Shown here piece by piece: positions 7,983 through 16,622 of a stretch of DNA of 64,000 bases. Location of the stretch: assembly GCF_014651135.1 (NCBI RefSeq), contig NZ_BMWH01000029.1, positions 1-64,000 on the forward strand. Direction: 5' to 3'. The notes under the pieces were generated by a model. It saw nothing but the letters and a program-made list of their open reading frames with translations. It was not told the DNA's origin and did not search any database. Both the position numbers and the translations under genes were made by a program. The stretch is from Streptomyces echinoruber. Its GTDB lineage: Bacteria > Actinomycetota > Actinomycetes > Streptomycetales > Streptomycetaceae. How positions within the stretch are numbered: position 1 is the first letter of the stretch; each line of letters opens with the position of its first letter.

Positions 7983-9344
7983 TCAGCCGTGCCGGGCCGT
8001 GGTGCGCACGCGGCGCCGGTGGGTGTGCAGGGCCGCGGCGTACACGTCGGCGGTGGCCGTGGCGGCGCGGTCCCAGCCGAAGGACTGCGCGTGCCGGGCG
8101 GCGGCCGCGCCCATGCGGGCGGACAGCGACGGGTCGTCGGCGAAGGCGCGCAGCACGCGCGCGTAGTCGGCGGGGTCGTGGCCCTGGACGAGGAAGCCGG
8201 TCTCCCGGTCCCGCACCGCCACCGGCAGGCCGCCGACCGCTGCGGCCAGCACCGGCGTGCCGGCCGCCTGCGCCTCTATCGCGACCAGCCCGAAGGACTC
8301 GCTGTACGACGGCATGACCAGCACGGACGCGGCCCGGAACCAGTCCGCGAGCTGCTCCTGCCCGACCGGCGGACGGAACCGTACGACGTCCGCGATGCCC
8401 AGCCGCGCGGCCAGCTTCTGCAGGCCCTCCGGCTTGGCCAGGCCGCTGCCGCTGGGGCCGCCGACGACGGGGACGACGATGCGTGAGCGCAGCTCGGGGC
8501 GCTCGTCGAGCAGCACGGCCACGGCACGCAGCAGCACGTCGGGCGCCTTGAGGGGCTGGATGCGGCCGGCGAAGAGCGGGATCAGGGCGTCCTGCGGCAG
8601 GTCGAGGCGGGACCGGGCGGCGGCGCGGCCGTCGGCGGGACGGAAGCGGGCGAGGTTGACGCCGGGGTGGACGACGGCGACCTTGGCCGGGTCGGCGGCG
8701 TAGTGCCGTACCAGCTCGTCGGCCTCCTCCGCGGTGTTGGCGATGAGCCGGTCGGCGGCGGAGACGATCTGCGTCTCGCCGATGACGCGGGCGGCGGGCT
8801 CGGGGGTGTCGCCGTCGGCGAGGTTGGCGTTCTTGACCTTGGCCATGGTGTGCATGGCGTGCACCAGGGGCACGCCCCAGCGCTGGGCGCACAGCCAGCC
8901 GACGTGGCCGGAGAGCCAGTAGTGGGAGTGGACCAGGTCGTAGTAGCCGGGGCGGTGCCCGGCCCATGCCTGCATCACACCGTGCGTGAAGGCGCACAGC
9001 TGGGCCGGCAGGTCCTCCTTGGCCAGGCCCTCGTACGGGCCCGCGTCGACGTGCCGGACCAGCACGCCCGGCGCGAGTTCCACGGTGGGCGGGAGGGCGG
9101 CGGCCGTGGCCCGGGTGAAGATCTCCACCTCGATGCCGAGGGCGGCGAGCCGCTGGGCCAGCTCGACGATGTAGACGTTCATGCCGCCGGCGTCGCCGGT
9201 GCCGGGCTGGTGCAGGGGGGAGGTGTGCACCGAGAGCATGGCGATCCGGCGGGGCCGACGGTGGCCGAGGCGCAGCCGCGAGGACGCCGGGCGGGCGGAG
9301 GACGACGGGGAACGCCGGCCGAGCCTGCTGACGTAGTGGCTCAC
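7983..9344 (-). CDS. mshA: D-inositol-3-phosphate glycosyltransferase
   Basis: A 453-aa GT4 enzyme that transfers GlcNAc from UDP-GlcNAc to 1L-inositol 1-phosphate, the first step of mycothiol synthesis. The diagnostic N-terminus MLSVHTSPLHQPGTGDAGGM is at about residues 36-55. VHSHYWLSGHVGWL, HTMAKVKN and the C-terminal GT-B motif SYSESFGLVAIEAQAAGTPV follow. The GTG at 9344 has an excellent AAGGAGGAC site; the first 35 residues form a basic, Ser/Arg-rich extension. The later gene mshD (52787) lies in the same window but far away, as is usual for dispersed msh genes. Confidence 0.96.
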   Translation of the reverse strand: MSHYVSRLGRRSPSSSARPASSRLRLGHRRPRRIAMLSVHTSPLHQPGTGDAGGMNVYIVELAQRLAALGIEVEIFTRATAAALPPTVELAPGVLVRHVDAGPYEGLAKEDLPAQLCAFTHGVMQAWAGHRPGYYDLVHSHYWLSGHVGWLCAQRWGVPLVHAMHTMAKVKNANLADGDTPEPAARVIGETQIVSAADRLIANTAEEADELVRHYAADPAKVAVVHPGVNLARFRPADGRAAARSRLDLPQDALIPLFAGRIQPLKAPDVLLRAVAVLLDERPELRSRIVVPVVGGPSGSGLAKPEGLQKLAARLGIADVVRFRPPVGQEQLADWFRAASVLVMPSYSESFGLVAIEAQAAGTPVLAAAVGGLPVAVRDRETGFLVQGHDPADYARVLRAFADDPSLSARMGAAAARHAQSFGWDRAATATADVYAAALHTHRRRVRTTARHG

Positions 9345-9642
9345 GGGGCGGTCCTCCTTGCTGCGGCGTGCTTCGGCTACGGCCTGCCGGGCGGAGGACA
9401 CGGAGACCCTCCGTCGGGACGGAACATCGGAACGGGTACTTCTATTTCCGGCGCTCTTCCCCTTCGAGGGTACTTTGCCGAATTGTTACGGAGGGTGATG
9501 GGGGGTGTCGGGGGAGGAACCGGCCGGTGACGGGGGCGGGGGGATCGGTGGTGGGGCGGTCCGCGGTGGGGCGATCCGTGGTGGGGCGATCCGTGGTGGC
9601 GGGTGATTTCGTCCGGCGGTGCAGGCGCGGGGACCTGGCGGC

Positions 9643-9862
9643 AGGTGACCGGCCGGGTCGGTCCGGGTGACCGGCCGGGTCGGTCCGGGTGACCGGCCGG
9701 GTCGGTCCGGGCGACCGGCCGGATCGGTCCGGGCGACCGGCCGGATCGGCTCCGGTAGCCAACCGGGTCGGCCCAGGTAACCGGCCGGATCGGCCCAGGT
9801 AACCGGCCGGATCGGCCCAAGTAGCCGGCCAGGCCGGCGCAGGTGGCCGCCGGATTCCCCGG
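9643..9862. repeat. 22-bp tandem repeat array
   Basis: About ten copies of a 22-bp unit (GTGACCGGCCGGGTCGGTCC + GG) lie between mshA and a methyltransferase. The first three are nearly identical and later copies drift toward GTAACCGGCCGGATCGGCCC. There are no spacers, so it is not CRISPR. Confidence 0.9.
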
Positions 9863-9888
9863 GTCCCCGCCCGCTTACCCTCATAGGC

Positions 9889-10707
9889 ATGACAGCCCGC
9901 GCCACCGCCCGCCCCGTGGGCACGGTCACGCGCGGGACCACCAATCCCAACCGGCTGCGCCGCATGGACCGCTGGATCGCCGCGGTGCACGGCGCCGAGC
10001 TGCGCCGCGCCGCCGACCCGGTCGCCGTGGACCTCGGCTACGGCGCCGCTCCTTGGACGGCCGTCGAACTGCTCGGCCGGTTGCGCGCGGTCGCGCCCCG
10101 CACCCGCGTGGTCGGCGTCGAGATCGAACCGGCGCGGGTCGCGGCCGCGGTGCCGTACGAGCGGGAGGGGCTGACCTTCCGGCACGGCGGCTTCGAGGTG
10201 CCGGTCCCGGGCCGGCCGCAGCTCATCCGCGCCGCGAACGTGCTGCGGCAGTACGACGAGGGCGAGGTCGCCGCCGTGTGGCGGCGGCTGTGCGCGCGGC
10301 TGGCCCCCGCCGACCCGGCGACCGGGGCGCGCGGCGGGCTGCTGGTCGAGGGCACCTGCGACGAGATCGGGCGGCGGCACGTGTGGGTGGCGCTCGGCCC
10401 GGAGGGGCCGCGCACGGTCACCTTCGCCACCCGGCTCGCCTCCCTCGACCGCCCCTCCGACCTCGCCGAACGCCTCCCCAAGGCACTCATCCACCGCAAC
10501 GTCCCCGGCGAACCGGTGCACGCCTTCCTCCGCGACTTCGACCGCGCCTGGGCCGCCGCGGCCCCCTACGCCGCCTACGGCGCCCGCCAGCGCTGGATGC
10601 GGGCGGTGGGCGACCTCGCCGTCGACTGGCCGGTGACGGACGGGCCGGCGCGGTGGCGGCAGGGGGAAGTGACGGTGCGCTGGGCGGCGCTGGCACCGCG
10701 GGGCTGA
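9889..10707 (+). CDS. Class I SAM-dependent methyltransferase
   Basis: A 272-aa protein with the SAM motif VAVDLGYGAAPWTAVELLGRL (truncated here; about residues 45-65), an acidic loop VGVEIEPARV, and RAANVLRQYDEGEV after strand 4. The ATG at 9889 follows closely on a 22-bp minisatellite, so its promoter must lie in or upstream of the array. A methyltransferase of this type accompanies mshA in many Streptomyces, but there is no evidence that it acts on mycothiol. The substrate is unknown. Confidence 0.85.
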   Translation: MTARATARPVGTVTRGTTNPNRLRRMDRWIAAVHGAELRRAADPVAVDLGYGAAPWTAVELLGRLRAVAPRTRVVGVEIEPARVAAAVPYEREGLTFRHGGFEVPVPGRPQLIRAANVLRQYDEGEVAAVWRRLCARLAPADPATGARGGLLVEGTCDEIGRRHVWVALGPEGPRTVTFATRLASLDRPSDLAERLPKALIHRNVPGEPVHAFLRDFDRAWAAAAPYAAYGARQRWMRAVGDLAVDWPVTDGPARWRQGEVTVRWAALAPRG

Positions 10708-10879
10708 CCTGCGGAGAACGTGGTGCGTGCGTCGTTCGTCACACAGGCGGGGGGAACGTCGTAACGGGGGCCGGAAGGGGGCAGAGGAGTCGTCGACGGC
10801 CTCTGTCGCCGCGCGCACGGACATGGCAAGATCCCCCCGGCACCGTAAGTTACTGACGGTAAATCAGGCAGGGGGACGT

Positions 10880-12019
10880 ATGGGGCCGGGCAAGCGCAGC
10901 CTGATCGGGGCGGCCGTGACCGTCGTGTGCGCGGGCACCGTGCTGGGGGCGCCCGGCACGGCGTTCGCGCGTCCCGGGCCCGGCCCGTCCGCGAGCGCCA
11001 CGCGCCCGGCCTCCGCGAGCCCCGCGCCCACGCCCTCACCGAGCGGCACGGCGCTGCCCTCACCGAGCGGCACAGCGGTCCCCGACAAGGACCTCGAGGC
11101 TGTCCGCGAGAAGCTCGACGGGCTCTACCACGACGCGGCCGTCGCCACCGACGCCTACAACGCCGCCGAGGAGAAGGCCGAGCGGCAGTCCGACCGGCTC
11201 GCCGCGCTCTCCCGCCGGATCGCCGACGGGCAGCGCCGGCTGGAGGAGCTGCAGGACCGCGCCGGCGCCGCGGCCCGCGCCCAGTACCGCGGTGGCGGAC
11301 TGCCGCCCGAGGCGCGGCTGGTGCTCAGCGACGACCCGCAGGAGTTCCTCGACGGCGCCGGCCGGGTGCTGCAGGGCGAGCGCGCCGTCCGGGATCTGCT
11401 GACGGAGATGGCGCGCACCCAGCGGCAGTTGAAGGACGACGCGGCCGACGCCTCGGCCCGCTGGAAGAAGCTGGAGGCCGACCGCAGGGCCAAGGCCGCC
11501 GCCAAGAAGCGCGTCGAGCGGCGGATCGCGGCGGCGAAGAAACTGGAGTCGTCGCTGGAGAAGCGGCAGAGGCAGCGCCTGGCCCGGCTGGAGCAGCAGG
11601 CCGCGGCACGGGCCCAGGCGGCCTGGCTGGCCACCGGCGTCCTGGAGAACGTCAAGGCGAAGGCCTCCGCGCAGGGCCGCAAAGCCGTGGAGTTCGCCAC
11701 CGCCCAGATCGGCAAGCCGTACGTGTGGGGCGCCGAGGGCCCCAAGTCCTACGACTGCTCCGGGCTGACCTCGCAGGCCTGGGCCGCCGCCGGCCGCCCC
11801 GTCCCGCGCACCTCGCAGGAGCAGTGGAAGCGGCTGCGGCACGTCGAGGTGACGGACATGCGCCCCGGCGACCTGATCGTCTACTACGACGACGCCAGCC
11901 ACGTCGCCCTGTACGTGGGCGACGGCATGATCGTCCACGCCCCGCGCCCGGGCCGCACGGTCACCCTCGCGGGCGCCGGCACGATGCCGATCCTCGGGGT
12001 GGTCCGGCCGGACGCGTGA
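10880..12019 (+). CDS. Secreted NlpC/P60 peptidoglycan endopeptidase
   Basis: A 379-aa exported cell-wall hydrolase. A signal peptide (residues 1-30, KRSLIGAAVTVVCAGTVLG... ending TAFA) is followed by a Pro/Ser linker, a long coiled coil (about 70-255, rich in Ala/Arg/Lys/Glu) and a C-terminal NlpC/P60 domain. Catalytic Cys lies in SYDCSGLTSQAW and His in DASHVALYVGDGM. The ATG at 10880 follows GGGGGA. The domain order is that of RipA/PcsB-like enzymes, in which the coiled coil restrains the peptidase. It probably cleaves stem peptides during hyphal growth or sporulation. Confidence 0.93.
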   Translation: MGPGKRSLIGAAVTVVCAGTVLGAPGTAFARPGPGPSASATRPASASPAPTPSPSGTALPSPSGTAVPDKDLEAVREKLDGLYHDAAVATDAYNAAEEKAERQSDRLAALSRRIADGQRRLEELQDRAGAAARAQYRGGGLPPEARLVLSDDPQEFLDGAGRVLQGERAVRDLLTEMARTQRQLKDDAADASARWKKLEADRRAKAAAKKRVERRIAAAKKLESSLEKRQRQRLARLEQQAAARAQAAWLATGVLENVKAKASAQGRKAVEFATAQIGKPYVWGAEGPKSYDCSGLTSQAWAAAGRPVPRTSQEQWKRLRHVEVTDMRPGDLIVYYDDASHVALYVGDGMIVHAPRPGRTVTLAGAGTMPILGVVRPDA

Positions 12020-12044
12020 GCCCGGCCGTGTGAGCCCGGCCGCG

Positions 12045-12137
12045 GTCCGGCAGGCACCCGGCAGGCGTTCGGCAGACACCCGGCAGGAATCCGGCAGGAA
12101 TCCGGCAGGCGTTCGGCAGGGATCCGGCAGGCACGTG
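12045..12137. repeat. 11-bp tandem repeat array
   Basis: About eight units of GGCAGGNNTCC (such as GGCAGGAATCC, GGCAGGCGTTC and GGCAGACACCC) follow the NlpC/P60 stop codon in exact 11-bp register. Confidence 0.8.
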
Positions 12138-12388
12138 ACACGGCCCACATGGCCCGGCTCACACCCGTGCCCGGGTCCTTCCTCCCCGCGACGTGAGCTT
12201 CGTCATCCCCGCTCCCGCGGAGACCTGTCCAACTCCGATAGGGAAAGCGGCATATGACACCGGTCCGTGGCCCAGCGGCGTGGTTCACATCATTCCGCTG
12301 CGGCGCCGACACCCGCTATGGTCCCGGTCGGTGGGTCGAGACCCCTCGCCCCACCGTGCCCTCGGGGGGAGGGAAGGAAACCAGAACA

Positions 12389-13771
12389 ATGCCCGTACCC
12401 GTGCCGCGGCAGAGAGCGATCCCCGCCGTGGAAAGCGGTCAGGCGCAGGCCGTACCCCCGAGCGGCGGCCCCTCCGGGGAACAGGCCCCGCGCACGAACG
12501 CAACGGCCGAGAAGGACTCTCCGCACACCCATGCCCACACCACCGACGACAACCTGACGCTGCTGCTGATCGAGGACGACCCCGGCGGCTCGGCCATCGT
12601 GCCCGAGCTCCTCGACTCGGCCGGCAAACCGATCCGCATCCGCACGGCCCGCAACCTCACCGAGGCCGAGCGGCTGCTGACCGACGACGTCCACTGCATC
12701 CTGCTCGACCTCGCGCTGTCGACGCCGGGCCGGGCGGGTGACGGCGACGACGAGCTGGCCGTGCTCAAACACGTCCTGCACCTCGCGCCCCGGCACGCCG
12801 TGCTCGCGCTCACCGGCTCCGGTGACGCCGAACGCGGCGCCGAAGCCGTGCGCGTCGGCGCCCAGGACTACCTCTTCCGCGACGAACTGGACGGCCGGCT
12901 GCTCAGCCGCGCCATCCGGTACGCCGTCGCGCGCAAGCGCTCCGAGACCGCCGAGCGGCGCCTCGCCGAGGGCAGGCTGCGCGCGCAGGAGAACCGGCGC
13001 CTGGAGCGCGGTCTGCTGCCCACCCCGCTGCTGGAGGGTTCCTCGCTGCGCTTCGCCGCCCGCTACCGCCCCGGCCGCTCCCGCGCCCTGCTCGGCGGCG
13101 ACTTCTACGACGCCGTGCGCACCGCCGACGGCACCGTGCACGCCATGATCGGCGACGTGTGCGGGCACGGCCCCGACGAGGCCGCGCTCGGCGTGGAGCT
13201 GCGCATCGCCTGGCGGGCGCTGACCCTGGCCGGGCTGAGCGGCGACGAGCTGCTGAGCACGCTGCAGGAGGTGCTGGAGCACGAGCGGGCCGAGGACGAG
13301 ATCTTCGCGACGCTGTGCACGGTCGACATCGCGCCCGACGGCCGCAGCGCCGGCCTCTGCCTGGCCGGCCACCCGGCGCCCCTGATCATCCGCCCGGACC
13401 GCTCCGGCGCCCCCGGCTCCGCCGCGAAGCCCGAGGGAGGTTTCGTCGCCGAGCTGCTCCCCCAGGACGACAACGGTCCCGCCCTCGGCCTGCTCCCCGG
13501 CGGCCGCTGGCCGCGCCGGCGGGTGGAGCTGGGCGCCGAATGGGGCCTCATGCTCTACACCGACGGACTCATCGAGGGCCACGCCGGCGCGGGCGGCGAG
13601 CGCCTCGGCCAGGAGGGCATGCTCGACCTCGTCCGCCGCCTGCTCGGTCAGGGCCTGCACGGCGAGGAGCTGCTGCGTACCGCCGTCAGCGAGGTCCGCG
13701 ACCTCAACGGCGGCGAGCTGACGGACGACGTGGCCGTGGTCCTGCTGGACCGGACGGACACGACCGGCTGA
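12389..13771 (+). CDS. Response regulator with PP2C-type (SpoIIE) phosphatase domain
   Basis: A 460-aa protein. A receiver-like domain occupies about residues 53-180 (LLLIEDDPGGSAIV; the phosphoacceptor is most likely the Asp in CILLDLALS). A short coiled linker (RRLAEGRLRAQENRRLERGL) precedes a C-terminal PP2C/SpoIIE phosphatase domain (about 215-455) with the metal ligands in LLGGDFYDAV, MIGDVCGHG and the final ELTDDVAVVLL. RsbU-like proteins dephosphorylate anti-sigma antagonists in partner-switching pathways. The ATG at 12389 follows AAGGAAA. No partner kinase or antagonist gene is adjacent, and the target is unknown. Confidence 0.9.
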   Translation: MPVPVPRQRAIPAVESGQAQAVPPSGGPSGEQAPRTNATAEKDSPHTHAHTTDDNLTLLLIEDDPGGSAIVPELLDSAGKPIRIRTARNLTEAERLLTDDVHCILLDLALSTPGRAGDGDDELAVLKHVLHLAPRHAVLALTGSGDAERGAEAVRVGAQDYLFRDELDGRLLSRAIRYAVARKRSETAERRLAEGRLRAQENRRLERGLLPTPLLEGSSLRFAARYRPGRSRALLGGDFYDAVRTADGTVHAMIGDVCGHGPDEAALGVELRIAWRALTLAGLSGDELLSTLQEVLEHERAEDEIFATLCTVDIAPDGRSAGLCLAGHPAPLIIRPDRSGAPGSAAKPEGGFVAELLPQDDNGPALGLLPGGRWPRRRVELGAEWGLMLYTDGLIEGHAGAGGERLGQEGMLDLVRRLLGQGLHGEELLRTAVSEVRDLNGGELTDDVAVVLLDRTDTTG

Positions 13772-13935
13772 CGCGGGCGGCCGGGCGGCGCGGAGCGAGC
13801 GACCGACGCGGAGCGAGCGGCCGACGCGGGGCGGAACCCGGAACCCGGTGGCCGGTCCGTGGCCGGCCAGTGGCCGCTCCCCGCTCCGGCCCGGAATCCG
13901 CTGGCTCAGAACCCGCCGGTTCAGAACCCTCCGCC

Positions 13936-14274
13936 TCAGAACCCGCCGTTGTACGGCCCGTACGGCCCGTCGCTGCTGGAGCCGCGGCGGCTGCGGCCGC
14001 CACCCGGCAGGTCGCGCAGGGCGGGGCGTACGTCGACCATGTAGACGATGGTCGCGATCAGGCCGATGACCGGCAGGAACGAAAGTATGGGGAAGAGCAG
14101 GTTCACCACGAAGGCGAGGCCGAGGATGATCAGCCAGAAGGGTTTGGTCTGCTTGCTGGTCGCGCGGTAGGCGTCCTCACGACGGATGGCGGCGTCGATC
14201 AGCGCGAAGCCACTGAAAAGGATCAGGGCCATGCTCAACAGCCACATGAGCCCCGCGAACCCCTGCATCAGCAC
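13936..14274 (-). CDS. DUF2516 membrane protein
   Basis: A protein of about 112 aa with three hydrophobic stretches: FAGLMWLLSMALILFSGFAL, FWLIILGLAFVVNLLF and LSFLPVIGLIATIVYMV. REDAYRATSKQTKPFW between the first two is the signature of DUF2516. The C-terminus is Gly/Arg/Ser-rich. The start is uncertain: the GTG at 14274 matches the usual family N-terminus but has only a weak upstream site. Function is unknown. It lies downstream of the HbhA-like gene on the same strand, separated from it by a strong terminator. Confidence 0.78.
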   Translation of the reverse strand: MLMQGFAGLMWLLSMALILFSGFALIDAAIRREDAYRATSKQTKPFWLIILGLAFVVNLLFPILSFLPVIGLIATIVYMVDVRPALRDLPGGGRSRRGSSSDGPYGPYNGGF

Positions 14275-14349
14275 AACGTCCACCACCCGACTCGGTTCAG
14301 CATTTACCCGGTCACCGTACCGGTCCCCGGAAACCCTCCACCAGACGAA

Positions 14350-14381
14350 CGGGCCGGGCACTCCAGGAGTGCCCGGCCCGT
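14350..14381. terminator. Strong intrinsic hairpin
   Basis: CGGGCCGGGCACTCC pairs perfectly with GGAGTGCCCGGCCCG (15 bp, with a minimal loop) between the HbhA-like gene and DUF2516. It probably ends the HbhA-like transcript. Confidence 0.75.
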
Positions 14382-14415
14382 CCTGTTCAGCGCGTTTTCA
14401 CCCGTTCGGGTCCGG

Positions 14416-15156
14416 TCACTTCGCCGGCGGCGTCGTCTTCTTGGCCGTACCCGTGCCCGCACCCGTGCCCGCACCCGTGCTCGTGCTCGTGCCCGTGCTC
14501 GTGCCCGTGGCCTTCTTGGCCGGAGCCGGAGCCTTCTTGGCCGGGGCCTTCTTCGCCGCGGCGGGCTCGGACCCGGCCCGGGCGGAACCGGCCCCGGCGC
14601 CGCCCTCCTTCGCCCCCGCCGGCTCGCGGTCCGGCTCCACGGCCACCGCGAGCTCCTCCACGCTCTCGGCGACGTCCTCGATGCCCTCGGCGGCGCTGCC
14701 GCGCCAGGTGCGCACCGCCTGCTCGCCGTGCTCGGCGACCTTCTCGTAGGTCTCGCGGGCCTTCACGGCGTACTCGGCGGCGACGCCGACACCGCGCAGA
14801 GCGAGGTCCTGGGCGGTCTCGCCCAGCTTCTTCAGGTCCTGGTCGAGGTTGCTGCCGAACTTCTTCAGGTCCAGATCGAGGTTGTTGAGGAACTCGCTGA
14901 CCCGGTTCTGCAGGTTCTCCTGCGTCTCCTTGACGCGGGCGGTGGCCTCCTTGGCGCGTGCGGCGGCCCGCTCCTGCACGACCTTCGGGTCGGTGTTGCG
15001 CACCGCCTCGATCCGAGCCGGGGCCTCGGCACGCAGCTGACCCACCAGGGCCGGCACCTTCTTGGCCTGCTGCAGGGCCAGGTCGGTGGCGCCCGCGGCG
15101 AAGTAGAGGGGGGTGGGGTTGGTCAAGGTCTTGCGCAGGTCGTCGGTGATGGCCAT
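14416..15156 (-). CDS. HbhA-like coiled-coil protein with Lys/Ala tail
   Basis: A 246-aa protein. Its N-terminus TLTNPTPLYFAAGATDLAL matches the heparin-binding haemagglutinin-like family of actinobacteria. A long amphipathic coiled coil (about residues 30-165) is followed by a low-complexity C-terminus with AAKKAPAKKAPAPAKKA and a Thr/Gly/Ser repeat (GTSTGTSTSTGAGTG). Such Lys/Ala-rich tails bind polyanions or DNA. In Streptomyces the role is unclear; surface or nucleoid association are both possible. The ATG at 15156 follows GGAGGAC. The XRE regulator lies 92 bp upstream on the same strand, so the two may form a unit. Confidence 0.8.
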   Translation of the reverse strand: MAITDDLRKTLTNPTPLYFAAGATDLALQQAKKVPALVGQLRAEAPARIEAVRNTDPKVVQERAAARAKEATARVKETQENLQNRVSEFLNNLDLDLKKFGSNLDQDLKKLGETAQDLALRGVGVAAEYAVKARETYEKVAEHGEQAVRTWRGSAAEGIEDVAESVEELAVAVEPDREPAGAKEGGAGAGSARAGSEPAAAKKAPAKKAPAPAKKATGTSTGTSTSTGAGTGAGTGTAKKTTPPAK

Positions 15157-15247
15157 GGTGATGGTCCTCCGGTCGCTTTCGGTTGAGGGTTTTCGTGGTC
15201 CGCGGGCCGGCGGCCCGGTACGTCGGCGGCGCCTGCCGCCGGCGACC

Positions 15248-15826
15248 TCAGCCGGCCGACTCGCGCGGACCGGCGTCCGTGCCGCCCGACGTGCGGGCGC
15301 GGCGTCTGGCGGGACGGCCGCCGCGGGCCGTGCGGGCACCGAGTTCGGTGACGTCGCCGGCGCCGTCGTGCCCGTCGCCCGCGGACTGCCCGTCGCCCGC
15401 GGACACGGCGGACGCGTCCGCGGAAGCGCCGCCCGCCGCCTCCTCGCTCGCGCGCGCCTCGTCCGTCCTGGCCGTCGTGAACCCGTTCTCCTTGCGGAAG
15501 GACTCGTAGATCTGCAGCAGCACCTGTTTCTGCCGCTCGGTCAGCGACGGATCGGCGAGGATGACGGACGTCGTCTCCACCTCGCCGCGGTCCCGCTCGG
15601 CGTCGAGGATGCCGGCCCGCACGTACAGCGTCTCCGCGGAGATCCGCAGGGCCTTGGCGACCTGCTGCAGCACCTCCGCGCTCGGCTTGCGCAGCCCGCG
15701 CTCGATCTGGCTCAGATACGGATTGGACACCCCGGCGGCATCGGCGAGCTGCCGCAGCGACAGCTGCGCGTTGCGCCGCTGCTCGCGCAGGTACTCCCCG
15801 AGACCACCGACGTTGAGCGATGCCAT
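15248..15826 (-). CDS. XRE-family helix-turn-helix regulator
   Basis: A 192-aa protein with an N-terminal HTH_3 domain (about residues 7-62: LREQRRNAQLSLRQLADAAG then VSNPYLSQIERGLRKPS) and a Ser/Ala/Gly-rich C-terminus ending in an RRRAR-type basic stretch. A perfect 13-bp inverted repeat lies 25 bp upstream of the ATG at 15826, an obvious candidate for its own operator. The HbhA-like gene directly downstream is the most likely co-regulated gene. Confidence 0.9.
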   Translation of the reverse strand: MASLNVGGLGEYLREQRRNAQLSLRQLADAAGVSNPYLSQIERGLRKPSAEVLQQVAKALRISAETLYVRAGILDAERDRGEVETTSVILADPSLTERQKQVLLQIYESFRKENGFTTARTDEARASEEAAGGASADASAVSAGDGQSAGDGHDGAGDVTELGARTARGGRPARRRARTSGGTDAGPRESAG

Positions 15827-15851
15827 GCCTCCACCATGCCCCACCCTGCTA

Positions 15852-15880
15852 ACTCTTGCAAGCGACCCGCTTGCAAGAGT
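15852..15880. promoter_or_regulatory. Perfect inverted repeat, probable XRE operator
   Basis: ACTCTTGCAAGCG-ACC-CGCTTGCAAGAGT: two exact 13-bp arms around a 3-bp centre, just upstream of the XRE gene. It also contains two TTGCAA half-palindromes. The position suggests autorepression. Confidence 0.7.
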
Positions 15881-16088
15881 GCGCCATCCGGGTGGACCAC
15901 CGCCGCCTCGCCCACGGCCGCTGTCCTGTCTCTGTGGTGTCCGGGCGGTCTCGGAGATCTCCGGGCATCTGAGCTGACCTCCCCGTCAGCTCCGGGCGTT
16001 CGGCGCGGTGTCTCGGGCTTCTCCGGGTACGTCGCTCTGGCGCTGCTTACGGTCGTCGTGGCTGGTCAGCGTCGTACCGGAGGCCCGG

Positions 16089-16567
16089 ATGGATGCGCGG
16101 GGGGGGGCGACGGAGGACATCGAGCTGGAGTACGTCAGCACGTCGGGGTCGCGTGAGCGGGGCCGCTGGGTCGTTTGCGGTCGGTACGGCCCGGGCGCCG
16201 GTTTCCGGCTTTACGAGGTCAGGACAACCAGGCAGCGACCGCATCCCGTCGTCTACATCACCGCTCCTGCCCGTGGCTCACCCCGCAAGCCGGCGATGGA
16301 GTTCGCCCGGTTCCTCGGCCTGCCGGTCATCACGCCGCGGCACCACACGACCGACGCCACCACCGCGGTCTGCCAAGTGCTGATCGAGGCCCGGACGGAC
16401 CTGGTGCTGGACGGACCTGGTGCTGGACGGACCTGGTGCTGGTGGACGAAATCCACCCGACGAATCCCGACGTCCGGACTTACCTGAGACAGGACAGCCG
16501 CCCGGCCGGTTCACCCGCCGCGCCGGACGGTCCGGTCCGCCTCGGGCGGCGAACGCGGCCGCTGTGA
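16089..16567 (+). pseudogene. Degenerate TniB/TnsC-type transposition ATPase fragment
   Basis: The frame from 16089 encodes PVVYITAPARGSPRKPAMEF, then ARFLGLPV and TTAVCQVLIEARTDLVL, closely resembling actinobacterial TniB-like NTP-binding proteins, where a PVVY(I/V)T(V)P...EFARFLGLP block precedes the Walker B. At 16393-16440 a 16-bp unit is triplicated, throwing the frame by +2. Deleting two copies restores DLVLVDEIHPTNPDVRTYL, a proper Walker B (LVLVDE). No Walker A GKT is present upstream, and there is a run of nine G at 16099-16107. This is a decayed remnant of a Tn5053/Tn7-like transposition gene. The identification is from remembered family sequences. Confidence 0.55.
16393..16440. repeat. 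16-bp triplication inside the TniB-like remnant
   Basis: Three exact copies of GGACGGACCTGGTGCT. The period is not a multiple of three, so each added copy shifts the reading frame. Confidence 0.95.
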
Positions 16568-16622
16568 CGCGGGCAGCGGAAAAGGCGGTGAACAGGGATC
16601 ACGTGAACGGCAGACTGGCCGC

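Noticed and set aside
9643..9862. Possible CRISPR array
   Set aside because: Units are directly adjacent with no spacers and no cas genes are nearby; the same holds for 3476, 12045, 18657 and 44053.
10710..10879. c-di-AMP (ydaO-type) riboswitch before the NlpC/P60 gene
   Set aside because: Cell-wall hydrolase genes in actinobacteria often have one, but the conserved motif sequence was not recognisable here.
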